A stretch of DNA of 64,000 nucleotides from Chrysogorgia sp. JL179-B06. Lineage: Eukaryota > Cnidaria > Anthozoa > Scleralcyonacea > Chrysogorgiidae. The notes under the pieces are model-generated. The model ran no database searches. It was given only the letters and a program-made list of their open reading frames with translations, and was not told the origin of the DNA. Both the position numbers and the translations under genes were made by a program. This document shows positions 46,593 to 57,300 of this stretch, one piece after another. Position 1 is the stretch's first letter; every line of letters starts with the position of its first letter. Location: contig JAYKKM010000376.1 in the NCBI GenBank assembly GCA_035772405.1, positions 103,501 through 167,500 of the forward strand. Reading direction: 5' to 3'.

Positions 46593-46733
46593 TGTGACAT
46601 TTGATATTTTTGAGTATGTACATTTCATATTTTTGAAATTGACAGCAGGCGTGTCCGATTACACGATATAAATAGATATATTTTTGATATAATAAATGCG
46701 TTTATATTGAAAATCACGGGAGAATTCGTCACG
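46593..46733 (+). repeat. 5' LTR (141 bp, internally deleted)
   Basis: Aligns with the 3' LTR at both ends but lacks about 69 bp after AAATAGAT. It retains TATAAATAG (putative TATA box), AATAAA and TGATATAATAAATGCG. Divergence from the 3' LTR is clear by eye (indels and several substitutions), so insertion is not recent. Confidence 0.9.
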
Positions 46734-46735
46734 TG

Positions 46736-46753
46736 TGGTGTCAGAAGTGGGAT
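46736..46753 (+). promoter_or_regulatory. Primer binding site, tRNA-Leu type
   Basis: TGGTGTCAGAAGTGGGAT lies 2 bp after the 5' LTR. All 18 bases are complementary to the 3' end of a typical metazoan leucine tRNA with CCA. Confidence 0.85.
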
Positions 46754-46889
46754 GGTCAATGTTAAATGCTAGAAACTAACCGTTCACCGAAGATAAAACA
46801 ATCAGTAAGTGAAACCCACAGGAGATTGAAGTCAAGTATAATTTACGTTCGATAAACAAAGAAGTGTTCGAGACGAGACTTTGTTTAGT

Positions 46890-48110
46890 ATGGCGGATAA
46901 AAAGAGCAAACGTGCGAAAGACCCCGCGGAGACGCTGGCGCTGAAGAGACTACGGACGGAGGTACAATGAGTGAACTTTTGCGTTTCTTTATGGAAGAAA
47001 AAAGGAAGAGAAACAACGACAAGAAGAGTGAGACAGACAATTATTAAAGCGATGACCGAGAAGGGAACAGACGAGGAAAAGAAGCGGGAAGAACGTCGCA
47101 GAGAAGAAGACAAAGAACGAGACGAGAGATTGACAGAGGATAGGAGATTATTCGCGCAACGATTACAGAAGGAAGAAGAAGAGAAACGCGCGTGACTTGA
47201 ACAGTACGAAAAAGAAAGGAGAGAGTGGTATGAAATAATACAAGCGAACGAAAGTCAACAAAGTCAAGCAAAACCACGAGAAGCGCGAGTACAAAAACTG
47301 ACGGAGAGCGACGATATCGAACATTTCCTGACTATGTTTGAAAGAGTAGCTAGCGCATACGAATGGCCAAGTAACGTTTGGGTTTTAAAGCTAGCTCCAT
47401 TGTTAACCGGGAAAGCGCAAGCGGCCGATGCCAACATGGATTCCATTAAATCTAAACAATTTAATGAAGTAAAGCAAGCGATTCTTAAAATATATAATAT
47501 CAACGAAGAAACATATCGACAGCGGTTTAGAAGTATCAAGAAGAAACCCGATGAGAGCTACGCCGACACAGAGGTACGATTAAGAGATATTTCTACGAAG
47601 TGGTTAAAACCGGCAAAAGGACGCAGTAAAGACGAGTTGGTTGACGTTATTATTCAAGAACAACTGCATGTGAACGCAATGCCGCGAGAATTACAACTTC
47701 GCGTGAGAGAAAGAATTAGCCTAATAGCGCAGAAGAAGCTGGGACGATAGCAGATGATATTATTTCCGCGCGAGAAAGCGTGTTTTATTTAGTGGAACTA
47801 CCGAGACAAGAAAATGTTTGAACTGTGGTAAACCAGGTCATTTAGCACGCGACTGCAGAAGTACAACAACAAGAAAAGATGGCAATACACCACCAGAGTC
47901 AAAAGATGACCGGAAACGAAATGAACCTCCCCCCCACCCACCTAAAGACATGTTATCGTTGTGGAAAGGTCGGACATATTGCAAGCAGATGTTCTCTTAC
48001 ACTGTCAAAAGGAAACGGAAGAAACAGCGCTGAAAATACCTTATGCGACAACACCAAAAATTCAGCAAAGGAAAGCCTATCAAGTATAGTTTCAAAACGA
48101 GTGTGTCAAT
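46890..48110 (+). pseudogene. gag of the Gmr1-like element, SCAN-like capsid and two zinc knuckles
   Basis: A charged N-terminal part (Glu/Arg-rich coiled-coil-like, 47,050-47,260) is broken by stops and frameshifts. The 47,334-47,750 frame contains ETYRQRFRSI, DELVDVIIQEQ and ELQLRVRER, the signature pattern of the vertebrate SCAN domain, known to derive from Gmr1-like capsids. Two Cx2Cx4Hx4C knuckles follow: CLNCGKPGHLARDC (47,815-47,856) and CYRCGKVGHIASRC (47,951-47,992). They lie in different frames, with a frameshift probably in the C-run at 47,928-47,935. Confidence 0.88.
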
Positions 48111-48119
48111 TAAGGATTA

Positions 48120-48632
48120 GTAGAAGGTAAACCTACAGAACTTTTGTTAGATTCTGGAGCTTCCTGTACATTGGTACACCAAGATTTAGTGGCAGAGGAT
48201 AAAGTAAACAAAGACGATCAACTGCAAATTAAGTGTGCCCATGGTGATTCAGTGGTTTATCCAACAGCGAACATAGAGATAAACATTAACAACCAAGTAT
48301 ATCATGTCCGAGCCGGAGTGTCCTCAACCTTACCCAGACCTGTCCTTTTGGGTCGAAATATTGGCAATTTACTGGAATTGGCTGTCCAGGAACAAGAAAC
48401 CTATGCAGTTCTGACAAGAATACAAAAGAGAAAGAAGGAGAAAGAAGAAGCAACAACACTTGCCAAAGAAATTACTTCCGGAGTAAAAGCAAGAAGGGTG
48501 GAGCTGGATAGTGATAAAGAGACCGAAGAAGATGGACAAGACATTCTACCCGAGTTTGATGACAGCATTTTCAAAGGTGATCGGAAACAGAGAAAGACAA
48601 AGAGAGAAAAACGTCGAGCAAAGAAATTGTAG
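48120..48632 (+). pseudogene. Retropepsin-type protease of the Gmr1-like element
   Basis: LLLDSGASCTLVHQDLV carries the catalytic Asp-Ser-Gly triad of aspartic retroviral-type proteases (Asp codon 48,150-48,152). VLLGRNIGNLL is the second conserved strand. A long charged Lys/Glu linker follows to the stop at 48,632. It processes Gag-Pol in active relatives; here it cannot be translated from gag without frameshifts. Confidence 0.85.
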
Positions 48633-48829
48633 CAGCTGAACACTCAGACAGAAACAGCTGTAACCCAAAAAGACGAATAAAGCATCAATGACAACACTCA
48701 GCTTTTAGAAGAGTCCACATCGAGTGAAAGGAGTCCCACCAACACGGAAGACAACGAGTCAACAAAGATACAATGAGTTAACAACCAAGAAGACCAAAGT
48801 ACCACAACCATTCTGAATGTTGGTAAAGA

Positions 48830-50206
48830 AGAGTTCCAAAAAAATGACCCAAAGCTAGAGTCCATACGAAAACTGCTTATAGAAGAAACACCATCGAGAA
48901 ACACTGGGAAATTCTACAAACGAGATGGATTACTTTATCGGCAATAGCGTCCTAAAGATTCTGACAACGATGACCCAAGAATAATCGAACAGTTCATCGT
49001 GCCTACAAAATGTCGGAAAGTTGCCCTTGAATTTGCTCATGATGTTCCAATGGGTGGTCATTTTAGAAGAAAGAAAACATTGGATCGTTTGCTGACAAGA
49101 TTCTATTGTCCCGGGATTATCCAGGATGTAAGCCAACATTGCAAGTCGTGACAAACGGTGGAAAAAAGGTGGAAAACAAGCCCATCTAGTATCGTTAGCG
49201 ATTATCGAAGAGCCATTTCAGAGAATAGCGATGGATATCGTAGGCCCGTTGATATACGAAGTAAATCTGGCAACAGATTCATCTTGGTAATTTGCGATTA
49301 CAGTACAAGATACCCTGGGTCCCTGAAGTAGTGCCACTAAAGAATATTGAAGCCGAAACTATAGCTGAGGAGCTGGGAAAGTTATTTTCTCGAATGGGAG
49401 TACCAGAAGAGATACTCACTGATCAGGGATCCAACATCACATCGCAGCTGTTGAAGGAAGTGTATCGAATGTTGAAGATAACACCTATGCGTACAAGTCC
49501 GTATAACCATCCCCAAACAGACGGATTAGTCGAGCGATTTAACTGTACCCTTAAATCTATGCTGAAGGAGATGGCGAAAGATGACCAACCGAGTGGGACC
49601 GTTGGCTCCCATATCTTCTGTTTGCCAACAGAGAAGTACCGAATGAATCAACAGAGTATTCACCATTTGAACTATTGTTTGGTAGACGTGTTCGTGGTCA
49701 CCTGGATATCCTTACACAAACAAACAAACAAACAAACGTGGGAAGCAGACCCAAAAAGTCCCGAAAGTATTGTATCATACGTGAGCAAGATGAGAGAAAG
49801 ATTATCAGAAACGATGGAGATAGCACAAACAAATTAAGCGAAGGCCCAGAAACGTCAGAAGAAATTGTACGACCAGAACGCAAGAGTCCGAGAGTTCAAC
49901 GAAGGAGAAGATTGTCCTGATGCTGCTACCGACCAGCACCAACAAGCTGAAAGCTGAATGGCAAGGGCCGCACAGAGTGAAAAGAAAGGTCGGAACAGTC
50001 AACTACGAAGTCGAGAAGGTAGGAAAGAGGAAAAGGTCTAAGATCTACCACGTTAACATGCTCCGTAAATGGCATACACCAGACGCAACAAGTTTTTACG
50101 AGGAACATGAAGTAATTAAGAAACCCGGAATGCACTTCCGAAGGAGAAACCATACCAGAGCTACCAAGCCAGCAGTAAACTCGAGAGAAACCAAATATAA
50201 GAAATG
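48830..50206 (+). pseudogene. Integrase of the Gmr1-like element (HHCC, DDE core, GPY/F)
   Basis: HHCC zinc domain at 49,035-49,155: H...H at MGGH and HCKS; the final Cys codon is now TGA. Catalytic core: Asp in AMDIVGP (49,234), Asp in TDQGSN (49,421), Glu in DGLVERF (49,532). The spacing between the last two has one more residue than usual because of an extra Asn before HPQTDG. The GPY/F module (WQGPHRVKRKVG, NMLRKWH) is at 49,960-50,085. In-frame stops and frameshifts (about 48,945, 49,152, 49,300, 49,840) inactivate it. It lies upstream of RT. Confidence 0.9.
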
Positions 50207-50930
50207 AAGAAACTGTTAGAAGAGTTCAACGATGTCCTTCAGGATAAACCAGGCCGTACCGTCAAAGCAGAACATCACATTGATGCACCGCCAATTCGTC
50301 AAGCTCCACAGAATACCGTATAAGCACAGCGAGAAGAAATGAAGAGGGAAGTAGAAAGAATGGAAGAAATGGGAGTAATACAGCCTTCCAGAAGCGAGTG
50401 GACATCCCCGGTTGTTATGGTACCGAAAAGGATGGAACTCAACGGTTTTGTGTGGATTTCAGAAAACTAAATAACATTTCCACTTTCGATGCTTATACCG
50501 ATGGCCAGAATTGACGATATCATCGACCGACTTGGAGCAGCCATATATGTTTCCACTATCGATCTTACACGATGATTATACTGGCAAGTGCCTCTAACTG
50601 AAGAATCAAGAAAGAAGACAGCATTCATTACACCAGCTGGACTGTATGAATTTACAACCATGCCATTTGGATGAAGTCGTTTACCTATAGGACATGTTGG
50701 AAGAGGGAAAGTTAAACCAACCAAGAGCAAGATTCAAGCCGTTAAAGATTTCCCCAGACCAAAGACAAAGACGGACGTGCGAGCATTCCTTGGACTTAGC
50801 GGGTACTATCGAAAGTTCATCCCTAACTATGCGGAGATCGCCGCACCGTTATCTGATTTGACACGTAAAGCAGCACCGCAGCAACTGTGCGACAGTTTTC
50901 GAAGACCTGAAGGATCGACTGTGTAGTTTA
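50207..50930 (+). pseudogene. Reverse transcriptase of the Gmr1-like element, catalytic box deleted
   Basis: N-terminal blocks GVIQPSRSEWTSPVVMVPK, FCVDFRKLNNIS and TIDLTR-YWQVPL are present, then [14 protein letters not shown]. The next recognisable block is KVKPTKSKIQAVKDF and AFLGLSGYYRKFIPNYAEI. About 60-80 residues between them are gone, including the YxDD active site. Stops at 50,321, about 50,573 and 50,671 and a frameshift near 50,427 are additional lesions. Confidence 0.9.
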
Positions 50931-51310
50931 CTTGTGTTACGCAGCCCAGATTTGACGAAGCCATTCGTTGTCCAAACCGATGCATCCGAACGAGGTATAG
51001 AAGCAGTGTTGAGCCAAGAAGGATCAGACGGAGAAAACCCAGTGGCATACATTAGTCGTAAGTTACGTCCAAGAGAGACAAGATACGCAACGATTGAAAA
51101 AGAGTGCCTTGCGATTGTGTGGGCTGTGCAAACTTTACGAGTATACCTGTATGGTCGAAGTTTACTATCCAGACCGATCACCATCCATTACAGTGGTTAA
51201 ACCAGATGAAAGATAAGAATGGACGGTTGACTTGTTGGAGTCTTGCTTTACAGTCATACAAGTTCAAAATCACATATTGAAGCGGAAAAGAGAACGACAT
51301 GCTGACACAA
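50931..51310 (+). pseudogene. RNase H of the Gmr1-like element
   Basis: FVVQTDASERGIEAVL (first catalytic Asp), NPVAYISRKLRPRETRYA, IEKECLAIVWAVQTLRVYLY (catalytic Glu), then TDHHPLQWLNQMK after a frameshift. A typical Ty3/gypsy RNase H, located at the end of pol rather than before integrase. Confidence 0.88.
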
Positions 51311-51636
51311 AGTAATGGTAGTACTTATATAGCGCACATATATCCGGCAATAGCTGTTCAAGGCGCTTCACAATGATAATACTAAATAAAAGTCATTAAC
51401 AACTGTCTACGTACAAATAACAAAATGTAACAAAATACAAATGACTCAATGATCTTATGATCATATTAAAATAACACAAATAGACCGAGGTTGACCGAAA
51501 GCTTACAATGGCGCTTCTGGTTGCCGCTATGCAGTCCAAACCCCTGTACAATTAATTAGTATTAGTTTTTGTTGGATGACTCAATGTCTAACAATGTCTA
51601 GACTGTTCTCGTGAACAAAATATACTATTTTGTTCA
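51311..51636. other. Noncoding region before the 3' LTR, possible small SINE insertion
   Basis: No env-like frame. TACTTATATAGCGCACATAT and CAAGGCGCTTCACAATG near 51,323-51,377 resemble tails of small retroposons in many animals; family not identified. The remainder is unremarkable. Confidence 0.4.
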
Positions 51637-51653
51637 AAGAGAAAAAGGGGGAT
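51637..51653 (+). promoter_or_regulatory. Polypurine tract
   Basis: AAAGAGAAAAAGGGGGA ends 1-2 bp before the 3' LTR TGTGAC, the usual plus-strand primer position. Confidence 0.88.
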
Positions 51654-51654
51654 A

Positions 51655-51864
51655 TGTGACATTTGATATTTTTAAATATGTACATTCATATTGTTGACAT
51701 TGACAGAAGGCGGGTGTCCGATTACACGATATAAATAGATAGACAATAGACAAAAGCGTGAGAACCTTTTCTGTAGTCTCTTGTACAGTTGTAGTCTAAT
51801 TAGGCGATATATTTTTGATATAATAAATGCGTTTATATTGAGAATCAGGGGAGAATTCGTCACA
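51655..51864 (+). repeat. 3' LTR (210 bp, full length)
   Basis: Begins TGTGACATTTG and ends TTCGTCACA, followed by the GAGTA duplication. It contains the 69 bp missing from the 5' LTR (AGACAATAGACAAAAGCGTG through TCTAATTAGGCG). Confidence 0.92.
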
Positions 51865-51869
51865 GAGTA

Positions 51870-52746
51870 CAGATTTTGTTAGTTTTTCGTGAATCAAGGG
51901 AATTAAGATTATTTGAAAATGAAAAATGGAACGTTTATATTTTAGTTATCATAAGAAATAATTACTCGAGATTATCAATTTGACAGAAAACATGGTACAA
52001 GACAACACAGATTGGTAGTTAATTTAACTTTCAGTTGATTCGTTTATACGCTCGCTAGTGCATTTATTTAAATCTTTCCAATCCGGCAAGTCGTGAATCG
52101 AAAAACACGGACAACGGTAACGCAATATTAAATTGAAAATCTACATATACCAGGCACATGAGATCGACTCACATGCCAAGTTTGATTTGGTTTCATAAAA
52201 ACTCTGTGACTGTTGTCATTTTGAATTTCGCAGGCGTGCAAAATGGAAAATGGGCAACATAATGTATGATAATTAATGCTAATTAATATTAACATAATGT
52301 TTCTTATTCGAGAATGTTAAAAGCATTGATAAAAACAGATTTATTCGCCGGCTTTCAGAAATGTATAGCTTTCGTAATTGTTGTGCTTATTTCCAGAGAT
52401 ATCAATAGAACAAAGGGATACCAATGGAACAAAGTCTATTGTTGCTGTAAATACATATTTCAATGATATGAATATAGTACATTTACCGACAACAGTCATC
52501 CGACGTTACGTTTTTAAATATTATTTTATCAATACTGGTGGACAACAAATAACATAAATTCTTTAGCATAACTATGCAGTATCCAGGTAATTTTTCTTAA
52601 AGCGTTTAACTATAGTTTGCTGCATCTTTAAAAATTTCACATATAAAATTTCATTTTCATATATTACATTTTCACATTTGATTTGTTTGATATATGAAAT
52701 TTCACATAAGAAATATTTAATTTTAATATATGAAAATTCTCATATA

Positions 52747-52780
<34 letters not shown>

Positions 52781-53101
52781 CAATGTGAAAACAAATTTTA
52801 CATATGGAATATCTAATTTCATATGTGAACATATGTGTAAATTTAGAATTGTGAAATAAATTTTCACATTTCAAATAAATTAATTAAGTTAAGAAGATTT
52901 CTCAAGTTCAAGTTGTATTTGTCACCAAGTACTTTTATCTCTATTATGTCTAAGAAGCGCTGCGGATTTCATCCCGGTAAGCCTTAATATATTGCTAGCC
53001 CATTTGATTGCACTTAAGACAGCCTTATCCCTGCTAATCATATGAATGTTATTTGAACATTTTTAATGCTATATCTGAGTGACAATATGTAGAATCTAAC
53101 A
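51870..53101. other. No gene recognised; TTCACATATGAAA-rich stretch
   Basis: From 52,636 to 52,870 the sequence is dominated by CACATATGAAATTTCA-type words plus (TA)14 at 52,748-52,776, similar in style to the TCACATGTGA cluster at 9.4 kb. Elsewhere nothing recognised. Confidence 0.6.
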
Positions 53102-53106
53102 TTTAA

Positions 53107-53847
53107 CACCGGCGTAGGAAGCAGGGGGCTTGGGGGCTACAGCGCCCCTGAAATTCTGAAATGGGGGCTCAGCCCCCTAATAATTAGTATACTATACACA
53201 AATATCGTGCGTTAACTGAAGAAGATACATTTAAATTTTCTGTTGAGTGGTACTATGTGTATATTTTCCGCTAAAATAGTACGGATACGCGGGCGATTCA
53301 GATTACTAGATTCGTTTACTAGTTGTTCATTAGCGTCTCAACAACTTATTCTTGATGTATGTTCATACAGCATGTTTACAGAAGCCCTTGATCTTGTGTC
53401 TGTTGTCAAAGAATTCGCGACTTCAAACAGCCGCTGGCTAAACTATTTCGGACAGTTTTAAGCTTTATATTATCTTAAATACAACATATTTTCTATCTTT
53501 CTTATCTTTTTTATCTCGTCAAGATTTCTCGGGGAATAATGCACCATACCCCCGCGCTTTTTTAGGCACAGGGGCTCCGTACTTATGGAGGCCTCGCATT
53601 TTTGGGTTTGTTGTTGGCGATCGAGAGGCCTTTTTAGAACAAAGATGTGTCATGAATTAGTATTTTATAGCCTTCAGAAATTTCTTAAATCTCCCCTCAA
53701 ACAGCAGGAAATGCCATTTCAGAGACACAAAAATTCAAATTTTCCGGGAAACATGTCCCCGGAAACCCCCTAACGGTTCGACGCGTCTTCGGCCCGACGA
53801 TCTTAAGCCCCCCCTAACCAAAAACATCTTCCTAGGCTACGCATCTG
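53107..53847. mobile_element. Nonautonomous element with 5-bp TSD (TTTAA)
   Basis: TTTAA at 53,102-53,106 and 53,848-53,852. Ends CACCGGCGTAGGAAG and CTTCCTAGGCTACGCATCTG are imperfect inverses. The interior has GGGGGCTTGGGGGCT and CCCCGGAAACCCCC words shared with the element at 61,599. The short frame inside (53,243-53,461) has no recognised domain. A 5-bp TSD with CA...TG ends fits hAT5-type elements. Confidence 0.7.
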
Positions 53848-54059
53848 TTTAATTAACTTTAATAAGTAGACAGATATAAAAAAATTAAGTAAGTACACAT
53901 AATAAAAAATTTCATCAAAATATATTTGATAAATGACGAAATATCCTTAAAATGTATTGCGATTTATTTTGAACGCGACAAAATGTCACACAAAATTTGA
54001 CGAGAATTGAAAATATGAACTGGATTTTTATATTGTAATAAAAATTATATATCTATAAA

Positions 54060-54215
54060 GGTTGGTGTACTGCCGAAATAGCGTGTAAGTAGTTTAACGT
54101 TTCGAGCGAAGGGCCTTCGTCAGAGAGTGAAACGTAAATTATTTTTTTCACGTTTCACTCTCTGACGAAAGGGCCTTCGCTCGGAACGTTAGACTATACA
54201 GCGGCCGCGGTAGCT
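54060..54215. repeat. Inverted pair of degenerate hammerhead-like terminal repeats
   Basis: AACGTTTCGAGCGAAGGGCCTT then CGTCAGAGAGTGAAACG at 54,098-54,135 is mirrored by CGTTTCACTCTCTGACGAAA and CTTCGCTCGGAACGTT at 54,150-54,188. The core CUGACGA...GAAAC is present in the left copy (minus strand); the right copy has GGAAC. Stem I does not pair well, so self-cleavage is doubtful. Confidence 0.6.
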
Positions 54216-54975
54216 ATTTTGAAGTAGGGGGCTAAATTGCGAGTGCGAAGCGCTCGGCCAGGCCAGCCTAGAGGTGTCCTTGAAATTTACGGCCTCCTTT
54301 TTGCTAAAATAGCTTCAATTAACAGCTTTCAATTTTTGGATCAATTTAATGGTGTTAAATCACACAGTTTCTATGCAGAAGTTGTTATTTTGCTATATTA
54401 CAGTTTACGACTTGTTTTGTATTCAGATTTATAATGAACTTCAAATTAAAGCTTTATGTACAAAAATAAGCTTGAAAATGGAAGGGAAAACGGAACAATG
54501 GAAACAAAACTTAATTATTATTAACTATGGAATACAGTTCAAAATACAGTTATACTCATTCATCATTGCGAGGGCTTGTAAGTGCATTATTAAAAAATAT
54601 TGTATACTGCCGAGTAATGCATCAAATTGAAGTTTGTATAAACAGATTTCAGATTTCGAACGCCTGGCAACAGATTATAAAAGCCTCGAGCATATTTTAA
54701 TGCTGAACAACGCTGTCCAGCGCAAGCAATTGCGAAATTTTAACTTGAGCCCTAACTAGTTCGGATCAGCGGACTATCACAGAGGACCCTTGGGGGACTT
54801 GCGCGTGATTTTCTCGGCTTACTTGTGATGTCGTTTTGATTTCGGATGTTTCGACCAAGATTACGAGAAATACGCAAGCATATAAAAATAAACATAATCG
54901 GCGAAAAAAGTGTGTGGGGGGGGGGTGGGCTATAGCCCACCCTAGCCCCCCTGTTCCGCGGACCTTTTTAGATAT
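54216..54975. mobile_element. Possible nonautonomous element with GGGGGCTA / TAGCCCCC ends
   Basis: GTAGGGGGCTAAATTGCGAG at 54,223 and CACCCTAGCCCCCCTGTTC at 54,938, with CCGCGG just outside each end, suggest imperfect termini. The interior is AT-rich with no recognised domain. A 93-codon frame (54,349-54,630) is unsupported. Confidence 0.45.
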
Positions 54976-55854
54976 TTGATTTGTATTTCTAGCCTATGCA
55001 GCTGCACAACACATTTAATAAAAATTATATAGATGCATGAATGAAACATTTAATGCCAAACATCATATCACCGTCAAAATTTAGATAGCCGTAATTAATT
55101 CTCATTTTCAGACAATATTTTGCTTTTAATGGCGTAACATCCGAAAATAACGTTTAATATAAGAGTAGGAGTTACAACTACTAAGTTAAAACTACTTCAG
55201 TTAAATGAGGATAGAAATAGAGCAAAATACTTTGTTAAATTAATTTTTAACTTAATTGAATAGTATTCTGTATTAATTTTCCACTTTTCAGACACAAAAT
55301 GCAAAATCAACATTATAAAGATTTTACATTTATGATTCGTGATGTGGTTAAATATATATCATTATTGTCCGATACCTACTTGTTTACTTTCACTCTCTGA
55401 GGAACGGCCTTCCCTTGAAACGTTAGACCTCCAACACGCTATTTTGGTAATATAACATCTTTACATTATTCGGATTGCAGGTTGTGGTGTTTCATGCTAT
55501 TTGCAATCCATGGACACTCGCCATATATGAGCTATTCTGCAGTCTGGTTGGTTCTAATTTTAGCATATTAATTCAGCTCATATACATATCATTTGTAATG
55601 AAAAAAAAATAAAAATGGAGGAACGTTGTGCTGCAGTGAGTAAGAGAGAAATCAGATATTTGTTTGATAAAATAACACAAAAAATACCACAGTGCCTTTA
55701 ATAAAAATATATACCATTTGCTGTCGTCGTATATGAGCTCGTAGCCAACTCGGCGTTTTGAGCTTCATTGGAGCAAAAAATTATGAGTAACGGGCCAGGT
55801 ATAGCATGTCGTTTATCGGATCACTCAACAAATAAATAAATAATCGAACTCGCT
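54976..55854. other. No gene; isolated hammerhead-like remnant
   Basis: At 55,386-55,432 the plus strand has ACTCTCTGAGGAACGGCCTTCC and GAAACGTTAG followed by CCAACACGCTATTTTGG, a third member of the 54.1-kb family. The rest is AT-rich and unrecognised. Confidence 0.5.
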
Positions 55855-55857
55855 TAG

Positions 55858-55935
55858 AGTCCGCGGAGTAGCGCAGTAGTTATAGTTTAGATCGAGAAGT
55901 TTCGATATTGCTTGGCTCGATTCCCCTCGTTTCAA
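55858..55935 (+). tRNA. Degenerate tRNA-derived sequence
   Basis: TAGCGCAGTAGTTATAGT is A-box-like. An ATCGAGAA...CGAT stem and GGCTCGATTCC (B-box-like) follow at tRNA spacing. The acceptor stem does not pair. A second B-box-like GAGTTCAATTCC occurs at 55,998. Probably a decayed tRNA-derived SINE. Confidence 0.4.
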
Positions 55936-56795
55936 AATCCTGGCTACGCCACTTAATGTCTCAGCGAAATCGTCTCACCGAAACGGTAACCGGTTGTGAG
56001 TTCAATTCCGAACTGGAAATCAAATCTTTTTTTGAATGAAATTTGCTGAAATATTTTCTTCATGATAATCGTATCTCCGAAACCAGCTGTTTCTTGTGGA
56101 AAAATGTCTTCCACTTTACAAGGGTCACGCAGATAGATAGGCATAAAAATGCATCACATCGCATTCATATTGTTTAATAATTCAATACCTAGCTGGAATA
56201 CTGTATGTTTATATTCATGACTTACACTAAAGGTAAATAATAACTGCAGCAGCATAAAAATGTTTAGCGTTTGATGTTCAACATTTTTAAAGTTGTACAA
56301 ATAGGTTATAAAGTTATCTTACTTACCTTTTCTTGTTAAATTGTTCAATGCGAAGTTCCAGTATTCTTCGCAGTGACGCCCCAGAACAAGCGACTGTCCA
56401 ATTATTTTTTTGTCTTCCTTATTTTATAAATTACAGTGCTATTAATTACACAGATGTTATCAAAGAGACGCTGGCCAATCGCTGGTATTAATCGAACAAG
56501 ATTAATTCTGTAGTCGTAAATATGGTTTAATTTAATTAAATAAAGTAATTAATATGTTTGTGAAAACATGCCTTTTCATCTTCGTTGCAGTCAAGGAATT
56601 GTAAAACATGTATATACAGCCTAGACACTAGGCCTTCTATTTTGATTTTCGTTTTTTTTCAGAGAATTCGGAGCTTAACGTCATGCAGCGAATTTGGCCC
56701 CCAGCCCCCATAGCAGCGCACGGAAAAGCGTATTCTAGGCTGATGTATATACACATTTTTCTACAATCTGATTTTTTTTACAAACCAATAAAGAT
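55936..56795. other. No gene confirmed; one exon candidate
   Basis: Minus-strand 56,393-56,327 has an acceptor (GGACAG) and an excellent donor (AAAAG|GTAAGTAAG) and encodes GRHCEEYWNFALNNLTRK. No partner exon was found, so the gene is unconfirmed. 56,683-56,720 carries a GCCCCCAGCCCCCATAGCA end-like word of a nonautonomous element. Confidence 0.35.
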
Positions 56796-57300
56796 CGGTC
56801 ATGTTCTAAGGCGAGTAAACGTTTGTACGCTCTGCGAACCCTGTGGCGTTGTGGTGTCCCTTCTAAGAATCTTCGTAATTTGGTATATTGCTCCTTTATT
56901 CGTCCAATTCTCGAATACGCCTGTGTAGTTTGGCATTCATCTCTTTCATTGAAATTGTGCGACCAACTTGAACAAGTGCAACGAAGAGCTGTTCGGATAA
57001 TTTTGCCTTCTTTTTCTTATGCAGATGGCCTTTTGGAACTTAAGATCGATCTTCTTTTTGAACGAAGGGAGACTCTCTGTAGCCGAAAATTTGTTAAGTC
57101 AATTTTGAACCACAAAAGTAATATCCATGATTTGTTACCCAATCCTACTGTGAATAAGTATTCATTAAGACATCCTCGTACTTTTCCTCTGTTTAAGTGT
57201 CGTACTAAGCGATATCAAAATAGTTTTATTCCCTATTCAACAAGGACATGGGATTCGTCCCCATATAGTTTTTAAATGTATTTACGGTAAACTTGAGTTT
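56796..57300 (+). pseudogene. LINE ORF2 C-terminal fragment (CR1/jockey type)
   Basis: Reads SKRLYALRTL then NLVYCSFIRPILEYACVVWH, LEQVQRRAVRII and KCRTKRYQNSFIPYSTRTWD, the classic post-RT region of CR1/jockey-like LINEs. It stops at 57,273 near the element's 3' end. 5'-truncated. Confidence 0.87.

Larger units (their letters stand above)
46593..51864 (+). mobile_element. Gmr1-like LTR retrotransposon (Ty3/gypsy type, integrase before RT), defective
   Basis: Target duplication GAGTA at 46,588-46,592 and 51,865-51,869. LTRs begin TGTGACATTTG and the 3' LTR ends GTCACA. Between them are a tRNA-Leu primer site, gag with zinc knuckles, protease, integrase, RT, RNase H and a polypurine tract. 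Integrase precedes RT, the order that defines the Gmr1 group within Ty3/gypsy. Several stops, frameshifts and a deletion of the RT catalytic box make it inactive. Confidence 0.92.

Noticed and set aside
47044..47277. Minus-strand frames within the LTR element (also 48,401, 49,698, 49,926, 50,849)
   Set aside because: Antisense shadows of gag and pol with no independent features.
51311..51636. env gene of the LTR element
   Set aside because: The space is too short and has no open frame, signal peptide or membrane segment.
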